Counted from the stretch's first letter, positions 1 to 6,866 are shown. The stretch: 18,259 bases of DNA from Candidatus Pacearchaeota archaeon (GCA_016176815.1 JACOWL010000020.1:1-18259); one strand, 5' to 3'. The notes: generated by a model not told the origin, from the letters alone. Translations and numbers: made by a program.

Positions 1-687
1 GAAACCCAGACTTTAGAAAGTTTTAACAAATATTTAAAAGCTCTTTTAGAACAGGCGGCAAAAAAACAAAGCAAAGGAGTAATAAAACTGACCGCAAGAT
101 CCGAATTTGATTTTATTTTTATGCGTTCTAATGAATTATTATCAAAAGCTCGCGAGCATCCAAAAATAAATGAAGCAAATAAAATAATAAAAAGAGAAAT
201 AGAACTTAACTCATCCGCAAAAATAATTATTTTCACACAATTCAGGGATACTGCAAGTATTATTTCAAAAAATTTAAATGAAATAAATGGAATAAACGCA
301 AAAGTTTTTATTGGCCAGGCAAGCAAGGCAGGAGAAAAAGGATTAAATCAAAAAGAACAAAAAAAAATAATTCAGGAATTTTCTGACGGAAAAATAAATA
401 TTTTATGCGCCACCTGCATCGGCGAGGAAGGACTGGACATCCCGGAAGTCAATGCTGTAATTTTTTATGAGCCGGTTGCTTCTGCAATCCGCACTATTCA
501 AAGATCAGGAAGAACTGCGAGATTAAACAAAGGAAAAATAATTATGTTAATCACAAAAAAAACAAGAGACGAATCATCTTTTTATGTTTCAAAAATGAGA
601 GAAAGAAAAATGAAAAAAGCAATTGAAGAGGTAAGAGAATCTTTCAAAAAAGATGCTCCGCTGGAATTGCAGAAGAGGTTAATTTAA
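1..687 (+). CDS. hef: Hef-like SF2 DNA helicase, C-terminal part (5' end outside window)
   Basis: The reading frame is open from base 1, so this is the C-terminal part of a larger gene; the first ATG in the window (121) is internal. The visible part is the second RecA-like domain of a superfamily 2 helicase: a KIIIFTQFRDTA segment, motif V (CIGEEGLDIPEVNAVIFYEP) and motif VI (QRSGRTAR). This arrangement is typical of archaeal Hef, the FANCM-related helicase that remodels forked and branched DNA at stalled replication forks. In euryarchaeal Hef the helicase is fused to an ERCC4 nuclease. Here the helicase ends with TAA, and the nuclease gene starts one base later in another frame. The product is probably a cytoplasmic repair protein working with that neighbour. 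It could be another SF2 helicase, but the adjacent nuclease favours Hef. Confidence 0.85.
   Translation, partial: ETQTLESFNKYLKALLEQAAKKQSKGVIKLTARSEFDFIFMRSNELLSKAREHPKINEANKIIKREIELNSSAKIIIFTQFRDTASIISKNLNEINGINAKVFIGQASKAGEKGLNQKEQKKIIQEFSDGKINILCATCIGEEGLDIPEVNAVIFYEPVASAIRTIQRSGRTARLNKGKIIMLITKKTRDESSFYVSKMRERKMKKAIEEVRESFKKDAPLELQKRLI
674..680 (+). promoter_or_regulatory. Shine-Dalgarno-like site for the XPF-type nuclease
   Basis: AGAGGTT lies 8 nt before the ATG at 689, inside the end of the helicase gene. It supports that start and translation from a shared mRNA. Confidence 0.5.
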
Positions 688-688
688 A

Positions 689-1390
689 ATGAAAACAATC
701 ATCCAAAAACCTATCTTTGATATTTTTTCAAAAAAAGAAAAAGCCGCAAAAAAAGGGACAGAACCAAAACCAAAAATCATTATAGATTACAGAGAAAAAA
801 ACTCGCTTGTAGCTTCTCACTTGATAAATCTCGGTTTTGAAATTGAATTTAAGGAATTAAAAATTGGGGATTATGCAGTAAAAGATACAATAATTGAAAG
901 AAAAACTGTCCAGGATTTTATATCTTCAATGATAAATGGAAGATTGCTGAAACAATTAGAGGAATTAAAACAATTTGAAAATAAATTATTAATTATTGAA
1001 GGGCTCTCTAAACAAGAAATTTATTCAGACGAAAATACAGGGATAAATGCAAATGCTCTTCGCGGTTTTTTGCTCTCAATTGTTTTAAAACACAAAATAC
1101 CGATAATATTTACGAAAGATTCAGAAGACACTGCAAAATTTATTGATGTTCTGTCAAGAAAAAAGGCAAAAGATGTCAAGCTTAATGCAGGAAAAAAGAT
1201 GCTTAATAAAAAAGAGCAAATGCAATTTATAATTGAAGGCTTTCCAGGCATTGGACCAAAAAGCTCAAAAGAACTTCTAAAAAAATTTTCAACGATTCAG
1301 AATATAATTAATGCTCCTAAAGAAGATTTAGAAAAAATCCTGGGAAAAAGAGCGGAAAATTTTATTGAGATTATTAGCAGGAGATTTTAA
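689..1390 (+). CDS. XPF/ERCC4-type structure-specific endonuclease (short, helicase-free)
   Basis: A 233-residue protein with the XPF nuclease signature GDXnERKX3D: GD at residues 60-61, ERK at 70-72 and D76, preceded by IIDYRE at about 31-36. A helix-hairpin-helix region (EGFPGIGPKSSKELLKKF) lies near residues 183-200. Such nucleases cut 3'-flap and forked DNA, usually as dimers. The length matches the short XPF of Crenarchaeota rather than the nuclease half of a fused Hef. The N-terminus has QKPIFDIF (residues 6-13), which resembles a PCNA-interacting QxxIxxFF box; that role is inferred. The ATG lies one base after the helicase stop, behind an AGAGGTT Shine-Dalgarno-like sequence (674-680), so the two genes are probably co-transcribed. 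An in-frame stop just upstream argues that the split is a real gene boundary and not an unread fusion. Confidence 0.9.
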   Translation: MKTIIQKPIFDIFSKKEKAAKKGTEPKPKIIIDYREKNSLVASHLINLGFEIEFKELKIGDYAVKDTIIERKTVQDFISSMINGRLLKQLEELKQFENKLLIIEGLSKQEIYSDENTGINANALRGFLLSIVLKHKIPIIFTKDSEDTAKFIDVLSRKKAKDVKLNAGKKMLNKKEQMQFIIEGFPGIGPKSSKELLKKFSTIQNIINAPKEDLEKILGKRAENFIEIISRRF

Positions 1391-1401
1391 AATTAAATAA
1401 A

Positions 1402-1588
1402 AACCTGCTTCGCAGAATATAACTCCGCGTTAGACATTTGTCATAACGCTACGCTGAGAAAAATTGTCGTGTAAAGATTTGAAAAATAATAATTTAATAA
1501 ATAAAAAAGGCTGTCTGGACGAATATTATAAATAAATCCGAGCAACTTGTTGCGAGCAATTTTAATATTCAAAAAATAAAATTCCCTA
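1402..1588 (+). repeat. Dispersed intergenic repeat, copy A
   Basis: This fills the gap between the convergent XPF and synthetase-like genes. It opens with CCTGCTTCGCAGAA (1404 on), where CTGC and GCAG form a small hairpin, and continues with a CTCCG...TAGAC..TTTGTCATA...CGCTGA...AAATTGT string that is nearly the same in copy C (13283 on). Its second half, about 1487-1588 (GGCTGTCTGGACGAATATT onwards), is closely matched by copy D (about 17872-17980). It has no credible ORF. It could be a mobile remnant or a structured RNA or terminator element. Confidence 0.6.
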
Positions 1589-2071
1589 AACCATTTCCAA
1601 AACTTCTTTTTTATTATCCTTCAATAATCCCGCCAACTTCATTGCCCTTGCCATTCTTGTAAATCCAATTCCAGCGCCATATCTTGGAAACATTTTAAGA
1701 GAAAGATATTCATCAAGCTCCTGCATAACTCTTTTCTCACCGAATTTTTGAAATAACAAATTTTTATATTCTCCATTAGAAACATTTTCAAAAAAAGATT
1801 TCATCTCTTCCGGATTGCACGACCTTTCAGCGCTGCCGATTGTTTCCATTCCATAAAGCAAAACATCTGCTTTTGCAAAAGAGTTATTTCCAAGATATTT
1901 CATGTTCCAAAAAGGGTGGGACCTTGATGGAAAAACTTCAAGACTTATTGAATTTCCATAATCTTTTTGCATTTCAGTCTCGTGCTCTGCTTCTAAAACT
2001 TTAACATTATATTTTTTGCAAAGTTCATCATAACTTAAAGAAACAGGAAAATTAAATCCTAAATGCTCCAA
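1586..2071 (-). pseudogene. Asparagine synthetase/class II aaRS-like protein, C-terminal fragment
   Basis: This is the 3' part of a class II aminoacyl-tRNA-synthetase-like gene. It contains PFWNMK, ADVLLYGMETIGSAERS and the motif 3 block RYGAGIGFTRMARAMK, which binds ATP in this fold. As I recall it, the family (AsnRS/AspRS-related archaeal asparagine synthetases and stand-alone amino acid-tRNA ligase-like proteins) pairs this with an N-terminal half bearing PLPQTGQM. That half is the next fragment upstream, in a different frame. The in-frame TTG at 2071 is probably not a true start: the frame extends upstream to read TERELLEHLGF, a family-like segment fused directly to the deletion point. 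The protein expected from one intact gene would be about 40 residues longer. A separate functional domain is possible but unlikely. Confidence 0.6.
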
Positions 2072-2312
2072 TAATTCTCTTTCTGTTTTTTTCGGGGTTT
2101 TTTAATAAAACTTCTTCTAAGGTCATTTGTCCCGTCTGAGGCAGAGGATAATCTTTTCCCCCAAATTCAAACTTAGAAATTGTTCGCGGATCCTCGCAGG
2201 CAGCAAGAATTGAAAGTTTTGATTGGCACGGCACTTCAATAAATCCCCTTTCTTCCTGAAAATACTCCCTCATAAGAAAATTAATCTCGCTATAATCTTT
2301 AAAATCCATCAT
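2052..2312 (-). pseudogene. Asparagine synthetase/class II aaRS-like protein, N-terminal fragment
   Basis: This is the 5' part of the same gene. It starts with ATG at 2312, chosen over an upstream TTG because GGGAGGT (about 2320-2326) is a good Shine-Dalgarno at normal distance. It encodes SILAACEDPRTISKFEF and YPLPQTGQMTLEEVLLKNP, which match the N-terminal half of the family. In intact members LLKNP should be followed by the motif 2 segment with a conserved SYRNEP-type arginine that binds ATP and the acyl-adenylate. Here that segment is missing: the frame runs into 12 unrelated residues and stops. Deletion plus frameshift make this a probable pseudogene. The reference sequence of the family is from memory, so the size of the gap (about 35-45 residues) is approximate. 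Confidence 0.6.
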
Positions 2313-2473
2313 TTTATCTACCTCCCTCAAGAAAATTATTTAGTCTTCTGCCTTTTTCCATTAAAATAAAAATAAAGCTTTTCTCTTTTTAAAGAACGTT
2401 ATAATAAGACATATTCTTTACAGAACAAAAGATATATAAAACTTAGAAATCTTTTTTATTTATATTTTTCAAT

Positions 2474-2995
2474 TTACTTTAAACTATATTTTTCAATATC
2501 ATCATAAACAGGGCCTTCTGCATTAAGCATTGAACTTTTTAATTTAAAATTTTCAACTACAAAACTAATTTTTGGAATTTTTATCTTTTTTAATTTTTCC
2601 AAAAATTCTTTTTTATCATCCACATTCTTAACTCGCGCTATTGTCAAATGAGACATAAATCTTTGCTCTGGCGTGAATAAATCTTTTAATGAATTATCAA
2701 TTTCTTTTTGAAGCGCGCCGCAGTTTGTTAAATGCAGCCAGACAATCCGAATAATTTTTTCGTAAAAAACTCCGATACTGCTTATTTCTGTTTCAAATTT
2801 TTTGAATTTTAAACCAGATAATCTCTTTTTTATTTCTTCAACTTTATTATCATCAATCTCCCCTAAAAATTTTAAAGTCAAATGCAAATTTTCAGGTTCT
2901 ATTTTTTTGCCAACAAATTCTGGAAGAGCGTCCTGAATTTTTTTAATTTTTTCAATTATTTCCTTAGGCAAATCAACTAAAATAAAACATCTCAT
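2474..2995 (-). CDS. thpR: RNA 2',3'-cyclic phosphodiesterase (2H family)
   Basis: A 173-residue protein, the usual size of the LigT/ThpR branch of the 2H phosphoesterases. The two catalytic HxT motifs are visible: HLT at residues 38-40 (ENLHLTLKFLGEI) and HLT at 116-118 (MSHLTIARVK). The N-terminus MRCFILVDLP is also typical. These enzymes open 2',3'-cyclic phosphates at RNA ends to 2'-phosphates and can reverse 2'-5' ligation in vitro; in archaea a role in tRNA or rRNA end processing is usually proposed. The start lies 2 bp after the stop of the MFS-like gene, so the two are probably one operon. The only ribosome-binding hint is a weak AGGGT in the end of the upstream gene, which suggests coupled translation. 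Confidence 0.93.
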   Translation of the reverse strand: MRCFILVDLPKEIIEKIKKIQDALPEFVGKKIEPENLHLTLKFLGEIDDNKVEEIKKRLSGLKFKKFETEISSIGVFYEKIIRIVWLHLTNCGALQKEIDNSLKDLFTPEQRFMSHLTIARVKNVDDKKEFLEKLKKIKIPKISFVVENFKLKSSMLNAEGPVYDDIEKYSLK

Positions 2996-2997
2996 TT

Positions 2998-3648
2998 TTA
3001 ATTTACCCTATGACTATGGTTCATATACTTTCTAAAAGCTCTTCTTAAAACAAATGTGGAAAGCAAATGCTTTTTTTTCAAAATATCTTTTTTTACAACT
3101 AAAAGCGTAAAAACTCCAATCAATCCAAGAATAGTTGTCCCAATAAAAACTTTATCAAAACTAAAATAAAGAAGCGCTGCTCCTCCTAAAATTCCTGCAA
3201 TTCCGGGTCCTATTCCGACTGCAACAGCGTCAATTCCCCACTCGGTGGATTCTTTTCCTTTATCCATATGCCGTGAATATAAACAAGTCCAGCCGGAAGA
3301 TGACATAGCCAGCGAAGCTCCCAAAACTGCCTGTAAAATATAAATATGCCAAGGCGCGCTTGAATAAATATATCCTATTGGAACAAGCGCTGAAATAAAT
3401 AATCCATAAAACATTAAATGATAAGAAATTTTTTGGCCTTTATCCGCATACATCCCAAAAGGAATTCTTAAAATGGACCTTGTAATAAGATTTATCCCGG
3501 CAGCTAATCCGACAACAAATGCATTTCCCCCGACGATTAAATCAAGAATAAATATTGCAAAGATTGGAGAAATCAGACCCCAGCCAGTATAAAATATTAA
3601 ATCAGACAAAACAAGATATTTGATTATTTTATTTAATTTTAATTTCAT
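2998..3648 (-). CDS. Half-size MFS-type membrane transporter
   Basis: A 216-residue protein with about six hydrophobic segments, compared with twelve in a normal major facilitator superfamily transporter. The loop after the second segment carries GMYADKGQKI, which fits MFS motif A (GxxxD[RK]xG[RK]). The sequence ends in a basic tail (KKDILKKKHLL...) after the sixth segment. It could be the first half of a transporter truncated by a stop, or a genuine half-size protein acting as a homodimer. The start follows a clear Shine-Dalgarno (AAGAGGTG, 3653-3660), and a TATA-like TTTTTATA lies near 3681-3688. It is followed 2 bp later by the ThpR gene. The substrate cannot be told from the sequence. Confidence 0.75.
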   Translation of the reverse strand: MKLKLNKIIKYLVLSDLIFYTGWGLISPIFAIFILDLIVGGNAFVVGLAAGINLITRSILRIPFGMYADKGQKISYHLMFYGLFISALVPIGYIYSSAPWHIYILQAVLGASLAMSSSGWTCLYSRHMDKGKESTEWGIDAVAVGIGPGIAGILGGAALLYFSFDKVFIGTTILGLIGVFTLLVVKKDILKKKHLLSTFVLRRAFRKYMNHSHRVN

Positions 3649-3652
3649 TTTT

Positions 3653-3660
3653 CACCTCTT
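3653..3660 (-). promoter_or_regulatory. Shine-Dalgarno for the MFS-like gene
   Basis: AAGAGGTG on the minus strand lies 4 nt before the ATG at 3648 and supports that start. It contrasts with the leaderless genes elsewhere in the window. Confidence 0.6.
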
Positions 3661-3697
3661 AATAAAATAAGAAAAGGAATATAAAAACTTTGTTAAA

Positions 3698-4056
3698 ACA
3701 CCTGCTCACTTCATTCGACCACGCTTGGGCGAATGCGTCAAAAAATTTCCTGTTTTTTGTTCCTTTTTCGTTCGCAGAATTAATTTGAATTTTTCCAGAC
3801 TTTCGTCAAGAAAAACTTTAAGGGGATTGTCGTGTCAGCAAAATTTTAGAAGTTGGGTTAATTAATAGATGAAAAAATTGTCTGGGTTGGAAGGCGGGGG
3901 AACCGAGAGTTTTGCTTTTGGCTATTTTTAGTTTCATTTCAAAAGTAAAGCTCGAGTAAAGTGCTGGCGAGCGACTTCGCGAGACAAACTAAAAAAATAA
4001 ATAAACGAGCGGGGTCGGGAGTTGGGCGGGGCAACTTCACGAGAAAAAAATAAAAA
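3698..4056 (+). repeat. Dispersed intergenic repeat, copy B, with GC-rich insert
   Basis: This is a 400-bp non-coding gap between the MFS start and the M16 stop. It begins CCTGCTCACTT and resumes TTCGCAGAATTAATTTG at 3770, sequences that are contiguous in copy C. The bases between look like an insertion and contain a hairpin (CATTCG 3712-3717 with CGAATG 3730-3735). Later parts (ATTGTCGTGTCAGCAAAA, then TTTTAGAAGTTGGGTTAATT) also align with copies A, C and D. The second half (from about 3880) is unusually G-rich, shares GGGTTGGA..GGGGGAAC with the MITE-like element at 12014, and holds a G-quadruplex motif at 4011-4031. I see no gene here. Confidence 0.55.
4011..4031 (+). other. G-quadruplex motif
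   Basis: Four G-runs of 3-4 bases separated by loops TC, AGTT and C fit the G3+N1-7 pattern exactly. It lies on the plus strand, just beyond the stop of the minus-strand M16 gene, so the transcript of that gene would carry the C-rich form. Its function is unknown. Confidence 0.55.
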
Positions 4057-4064
4057 AAGATTTC

Positions 4065-5207
4065 TCATTTCTTCTCCTTCGGAACCAGCGCAAAAAAACT
4101 ATATTCTTTAATTGCTTTTTTAGCAAGCTCCCTTACATCTTTTAATTTAACTTTAGAAATATTTTTTTCGTATTCATAAAAATCTTTTGCCTCTCCCTGG
4201 ATTTCTGAAACCAAAAGGTTTATCATCTGTGTCCGGGAATCTTCCATAGAAATTTGATAATTTCCAATAAGCTGTTCTTTAATTTTATTTAATTCTTTTT
4301 TCTTGTTAATATTTGAATCTCCTGAAATAGCATAAGCCAAATTTCTTTTTTCTCTGATTTCTTCAAATAATCTTGAGGACATTCCCCCAGTCATTAAACT
4401 GCTTAAAATTTTTGCAGAATAGCATTTTTCGTCTTTCGCAAGAGGAATATGATATGCAAAAACCAAATTTGCCTGATCAACTCCTTCTCTTTCTTCTATT
4501 TTAGATTCATTTTTTAATTCAAATTTTTGATTTGGAACTTTAGATTTTGAAGGCTCACCAGAGTCATCCCTTGGGGAGTTTCCAAAATTTTTTTCAGCAA
4601 ATCTTGTTATCTGCTCAAAATCAGCATCTCCAACAACGCACAAAATAAAATTATTCGGCTCATAAATCTGTTTGAACTTTTCAATAATTTTTTTCCTGTC
4701 AATTTTATTCATACTTTCAAATGTTCCGGCAAGGTTAATTCCAAGAGTTCCTGTATAAAGCAATTTTTGAATTTCTGAAATACTATGCATTTGAGGATTG
4801 TCTTTATACATTTTAATTTCTTCAAAAATAACTTTTCTTTCTTTTTCAAGTTCTTTTTCATCAAATACTGAATTTTTAATTATATCAGTTAAAACATTCA
4901 GAGCAATATCAAGATGTTTAGAGGGCATTTTGCAATAATATGCTGTGATTTCTTCGGATGTAAATCCGTTTAATTCTCCGCCATTTTGTTCTATTTCTTC
5001 TGCAATCTGCTTAGATGTTCTTGTTTTAGTTCCTTTATACAGCATATGTTCAATAAAATGGGAAATGCCTTTTTCTGAAACCTCTTCATGAATTCCTCCT
5101 GCTCTGACTGCAAAAGCAACGCTGACAACAGGAACATTTCTTTTTTCAAAAATAATTGTCATGCCGTTGGATAAAATTTTTTTTTTGAAATTTGTTTTTA
5201 AGTCCAT
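4065..5207 (-). CDS. M16 family zinc peptidase (pitrilysin/MPP-like)
   Basis: A 380-residue protein of the M16B type. The inverted zinc motif HxxEH is present (HFIEH, residues 50-54), with the distal glutamate in KERKVIFEEIKMYKDNP (about E130). The C-terminal half keeps the signature SSRLFEEIREKRNLAYAI. After it the sequence jumps to NKIKEQLIGNYQISMEDS. Most M16B proteins have about 35-40 more residues here (a TGYFxIYxG-type strand and helix), so the C-terminal domain appears internally shortened without loss of frame. M16 enzymes degrade or process peptides, often as dimers of an active and an inactive subunit; no second subunit is seen nearby. It follows the methyltransferase gene by 30 bp but also has its own TATA box 21 nt before the ATG. 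No signal peptide is evident. Confidence 0.9.
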   Translation of the reverse strand: MDLKTNFKKKILSNGMTIIFEKRNVPVVSVAFAVRAGGIHEEVSEKGISHFIEHMLYKGTKTRTSKQIAEEIEQNGGELNGFTSEEITAYYCKMPSKHLDIALNVLTDIIKNSVFDEKELEKERKVIFEEIKMYKDNPQMHSISEIQKLLYTGTLGINLAGTFESMNKIDRKKIIEKFKQIYEPNNFILCVVGDADFEQITRFAEKNFGNSPRDDSGEPSKSKVPNQKFELKNESKIEEREGVDQANLVFAYHIPLAKDEKCYSAKILSSLMTGGMSSRLFEEIREKRNLAYAISGDSNINKKKELNKIKEQLIGNYQISMEDSRTQMINLLVSEIQGEAKDFYEYEKNISKVKLKDVRELAKKAIKEYSFFALVPKEKK

Positions 5208-5228
5208 CTAAAAGATACCTTTATGAGA

Positions 5229-5236
5229 TATATAAA
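5229..5236 (-). promoter_or_regulatory. TATA box of the M16 peptidase gene
   Basis: TTTATATA on the minus strand lies 21 nt before the ATG at 5207, which implies a leaderless transcript in addition to any read-through from the upstream genes. Confidence 0.5.
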
Positions 5237-5237
5237 A

Positions 5238-6053
5238 CTAATCACTTTTTTTAAAACAAATATACCTCTCCCCTCCAATTTCAAAATCATCTAAAATTCT
5301 AAAATTTTCCTTAATAAAATTAAAAATCCAATTCCTTTCAACTTTAAACTTTTTTTGTTTTACCATGCTTCTTGTAGCAAAACTAATAATTATCTTGTCA
5401 GCTAACGGCATGGCTTCTTTCAAAAGTTTTTTTGAATAATCTCTTTCCAGCATTTCCAAGGAATCTAAAACTTTAAATAAAAAAATAATTCTTGGTTTTT
5501 TAGTTTCTGTAATTATTTTTTTTATTTTTTCTAATTCAAATAAACTTTCATGAATTGCTTTTGTTGAAAGATTTGTTTTTTCAAAATAATTATTCATTAA
5601 TTCAACTAACTGCCCTATTGATTCAATTGCAATATAATCGACTTTTTGTTTAAAATATTTATAACTAAATCCATTAACTCCTGCGCCTAAATCAATAATG
5701 CTGATGCTTTTATTTTTTTCAAAACCAGAAAAAATTTTTTCATAAACTTCCTTGTTTTTTTCAAAACCAGAAAAAATTTTTTCATAAACTTCCTTGTAAT
5801 AGGGCAGTCTTTCCCTTGTTGAAAGATGTTTTCTTAAAATCCATTCTTCATTTTTATTTTTTGGAGATAATAATTTACGGCTTGTAAAAGCTCCAAAAAC
5901 TTTATGCAATAACTCCCTCGTTAATTTTATTTTTTCTTCATCACTGCATTGCCTTTTTTCAAAATGCGCAAAAGCAATTTCAATATCTTTTTTTGGAAGT
6001 TGGGAAAATTCTTTTTTTTGGATTATTTTTGAGAGTATTTCGGGTTTGTTCAT
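5238..6053 (-). CDS. ArmA/Rmt (FmrO)-like 16S rRNA methyltransferase homologue
   Basis: A 271-residue SAM-dependent methyltransferase. Its order of motifs resembles the 16S rRNA (guanine-1405-N7) methyltransferases ArmA and Rmt, compared from memory: an N-terminal helical part (SKIIQKKEFSQLPKKDIE, then ELLHKVFGAFTS), STRERLPYYKEVYEKIF, the SAM-binding strand SIIDLGAGVNGF (where ArmA has a DFGCGFNPL-like motif), FLFKVLDSLE, IISFATRSM, and a C-terminal ILDDFEIGGERYICF. In bacteria such enzymes confer high-level aminoglycoside resistance or protect the producer. A resistance role here is only inference; housekeeping rRNA modification is equally possible. Residues KEVYEKIFSGFEKN are repeated exactly in tandem by a 42-bp DNA duplication. 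The start is 3 bp after the AAG stop, so it is likely operonic. It has no clear Shine-Dalgarno. Confidence 0.7.
   Translation of the reverse strand: MNKPEILSKIIQKKEFSQLPKKDIEIAFAHFEKRQCSDEEKIKLTRELLHKVFGAFTSRKLLSPKNKNEEWILRKHLSTRERLPYYKEVYEKIFSGFEKNKEVYEKIFSGFEKNKSISIIDLGAGVNGFSYKYFKQKVDYIAIESIGQLVELMNNYFEKTNLSTKAIHESLFELEKIKKIITETKKPRIIFLFKVLDSLEMLERDYSKKLLKEAMPLADKIIISFATRSMVKQKKFKVERNWIFNFIKENFRILDDFEIGGERYICFKKSD
5713..5796 (-). repeat. Perfect 42-bp tandem duplication inside the methyltransferase gene
   Basis: Units 5713-5754 and 5755-5796 are identical. Each encodes 14 residues, so the frame is kept. Perfect identity suggests a recent event, slippage-prone DNA, or an assembly artefact. 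The extra residues sit between the helical N-terminal part and the SAM-binding strand. Confidence 0.95.
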
Positions 6054-6056
6054 TTT

Positions 6057-6569
6057 TTATTTAATATAAAATCTCATCTTCTTTTTTAAATCATTTTTCA
6101 CACCAATACGATAATCCCTAAAAATTTTAAATTTTTCATTTGTATTATTCTCTTCAACCCAAATTTTTTTATTTTTAATTATCTCTTGGCCATTAAAGCT
6201 TTTATCAATTTTCAAACATTCCGTTAATAATCCCGGCCCCTTTAAATTTTCTGAAAAATTCAACGGCTCTAAAGCCCTTATTAAAACTGCGCTTGCTTCT
6301 CCTTTTTTTCCAGTGATAAAATTAAGCATTTTATATCTATGAACATTCTTAATTAAAATTTTTCCTGGAGAATCCCACATTAAAATATTGCTTTTTCTTT
6401 TTCCATATCTTGCCCAGCTTGCAGGGTCTTTTTCTCCAAAATAGGCTTCTGTTTCAATTATTTTTGCTTTTAAGATTCTATTATTAATTTTTCTGCATAA
6501 AATTTTTCCTAAAAGTTTTTTTGCGGCTTTATCCGCTGGTCTTGAAAAAAAATCTTTTTTCAGTTTCAT
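6057..6569 (-). CDS. DNA-3-methyladenine glycosylase (AAG/MPG family)
   Basis: A 170-residue protein of the AAG fold, slightly shorter than usual. Family landmarks are FFSRPADKAAKKLLGKIL, KIIETEAYFGEKDPASWA (E41 aligns with the catalytic glutamate of human AAG, E125), SAVLIRALEP, the LKGPGLLTECLKID loop, and the terminal MRFYI. AAG enzymes flip out and excise alkylated purines such as 3-methyladenine and hypoxanthine. Two positions differ from the human enzyme: tryptophan (W52) where H136 sits, and ILIKNVH where YVYIIYG provides stacking tyrosines. Part of this is, as far as I recall, normal for archaeal members. It is the first gene of a likely operon with the methyltransferase (3-bp gap) and M16 peptidase. 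A TATA box lies 21 nt before the ATG, with a terminator upstream of it. Confidence 0.88.
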   Translation of the reverse strand: MKLKKDFFSRPADKAAKKLLGKILCRKINNRILKAKIIETEAYFGEKDPASWARYGKRKSNILMWDSPGKILIKNVHRYKMLNFITGKKGEASAVLIRALEPLNFSENLKGPGLLTECLKIDKSFNGQEIIKNKKIWVEENNTNEKFKIFRDYRIGVKNDLKKKMRFYIK

Positions 6570-6590
6570 AAAAATTTCAAGTAAAATATA

Positions 6591-6598
6591 TATTAAAA
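6591..6598 (-). promoter_or_regulatory. TATA box of the AAG operon
   Basis: TTTTAATA on the minus strand lies 21 nt before the ATG at 6569, within an AT-rich TTTTTAATATATATTTTA stretch. It predicts a leaderless mRNA for AAG, methyltransferase and possibly the M16 peptidase. Confidence 0.55.
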
Positions 6599-6607
6599 AC
6601 TATGTAA

Positions 6608-6643
6608 TTAAAAAAAGTAAAAACCCGCCCTTTTTTCGGGCGG
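6608..6643 (-). terminator. Hairpin plus T-tract terminator after the DUF5667-type gene
   Basis: On the minus strand CCGCCC (6638-6643) pairs with GGGCGG (6625-6630) over a 7-base loop, followed by a T-rich run. This resembles a bacterial intrinsic terminator. It lies about 40 bp past the TAG at 6681 and just before the AAG promoter, so it separates the two transcription units. Confidence 0.7.
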
Positions 6644-6680
6644 ACTTAAAAAACTTTTATTATGCGCTCAGATTAAATAA

Positions 6681-6866
6681 CTAATTCAAAACAATTACCT
6701 CTCCAGAACCGCTTCCAGAATTGTCAGAATCGTCAGAGCTTCCTGAATTATCACTTCCAGAATCATCATCAGAACCACTTCCCGAACCTGAGCTGTCTGA
6801 ATCAGATCCGCTTCCAGAATTGTCAGAATCAGATCCAGAATCATCGTCAGAATCTCCAAGTTCTCC
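6681..6866 (-). other. Displaced Ser/Asp/Gly-rich tail of the DUF5667-type protein
   Basis: In the frame one base back from that of the 7702 gene, 61 residues are open from a TGA at 6867-6869 to a TAG at 6681-6683. They are almost only Ser, Asp and Gly (GDSDDDSGSDSDNSGSG...), ending GEVIVLN. This is a sensible surface or linker tail, whereas the annotated frame here gives an unlikely run of Ile, Leu and Thr. One extra base in the GAGGAGAA region (about 6861-6868) would read FEEELGDSDD and join the two. Confidence 0.75.

Noticed and set aside
685..691. Frameshift in a fused Hef gene
   Set aside because: The nuclease frame has its own Shine-Dalgarno-like site, an ATG and an in-frame stop just upstream, and its length fits stand-alone XPF nucleases, so a real split is the simpler reading.
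5713..5796. CRISPR-like repeat
   Set aside because: The two units are directly adjacent with no spacer and lie in frame inside a coding gene.
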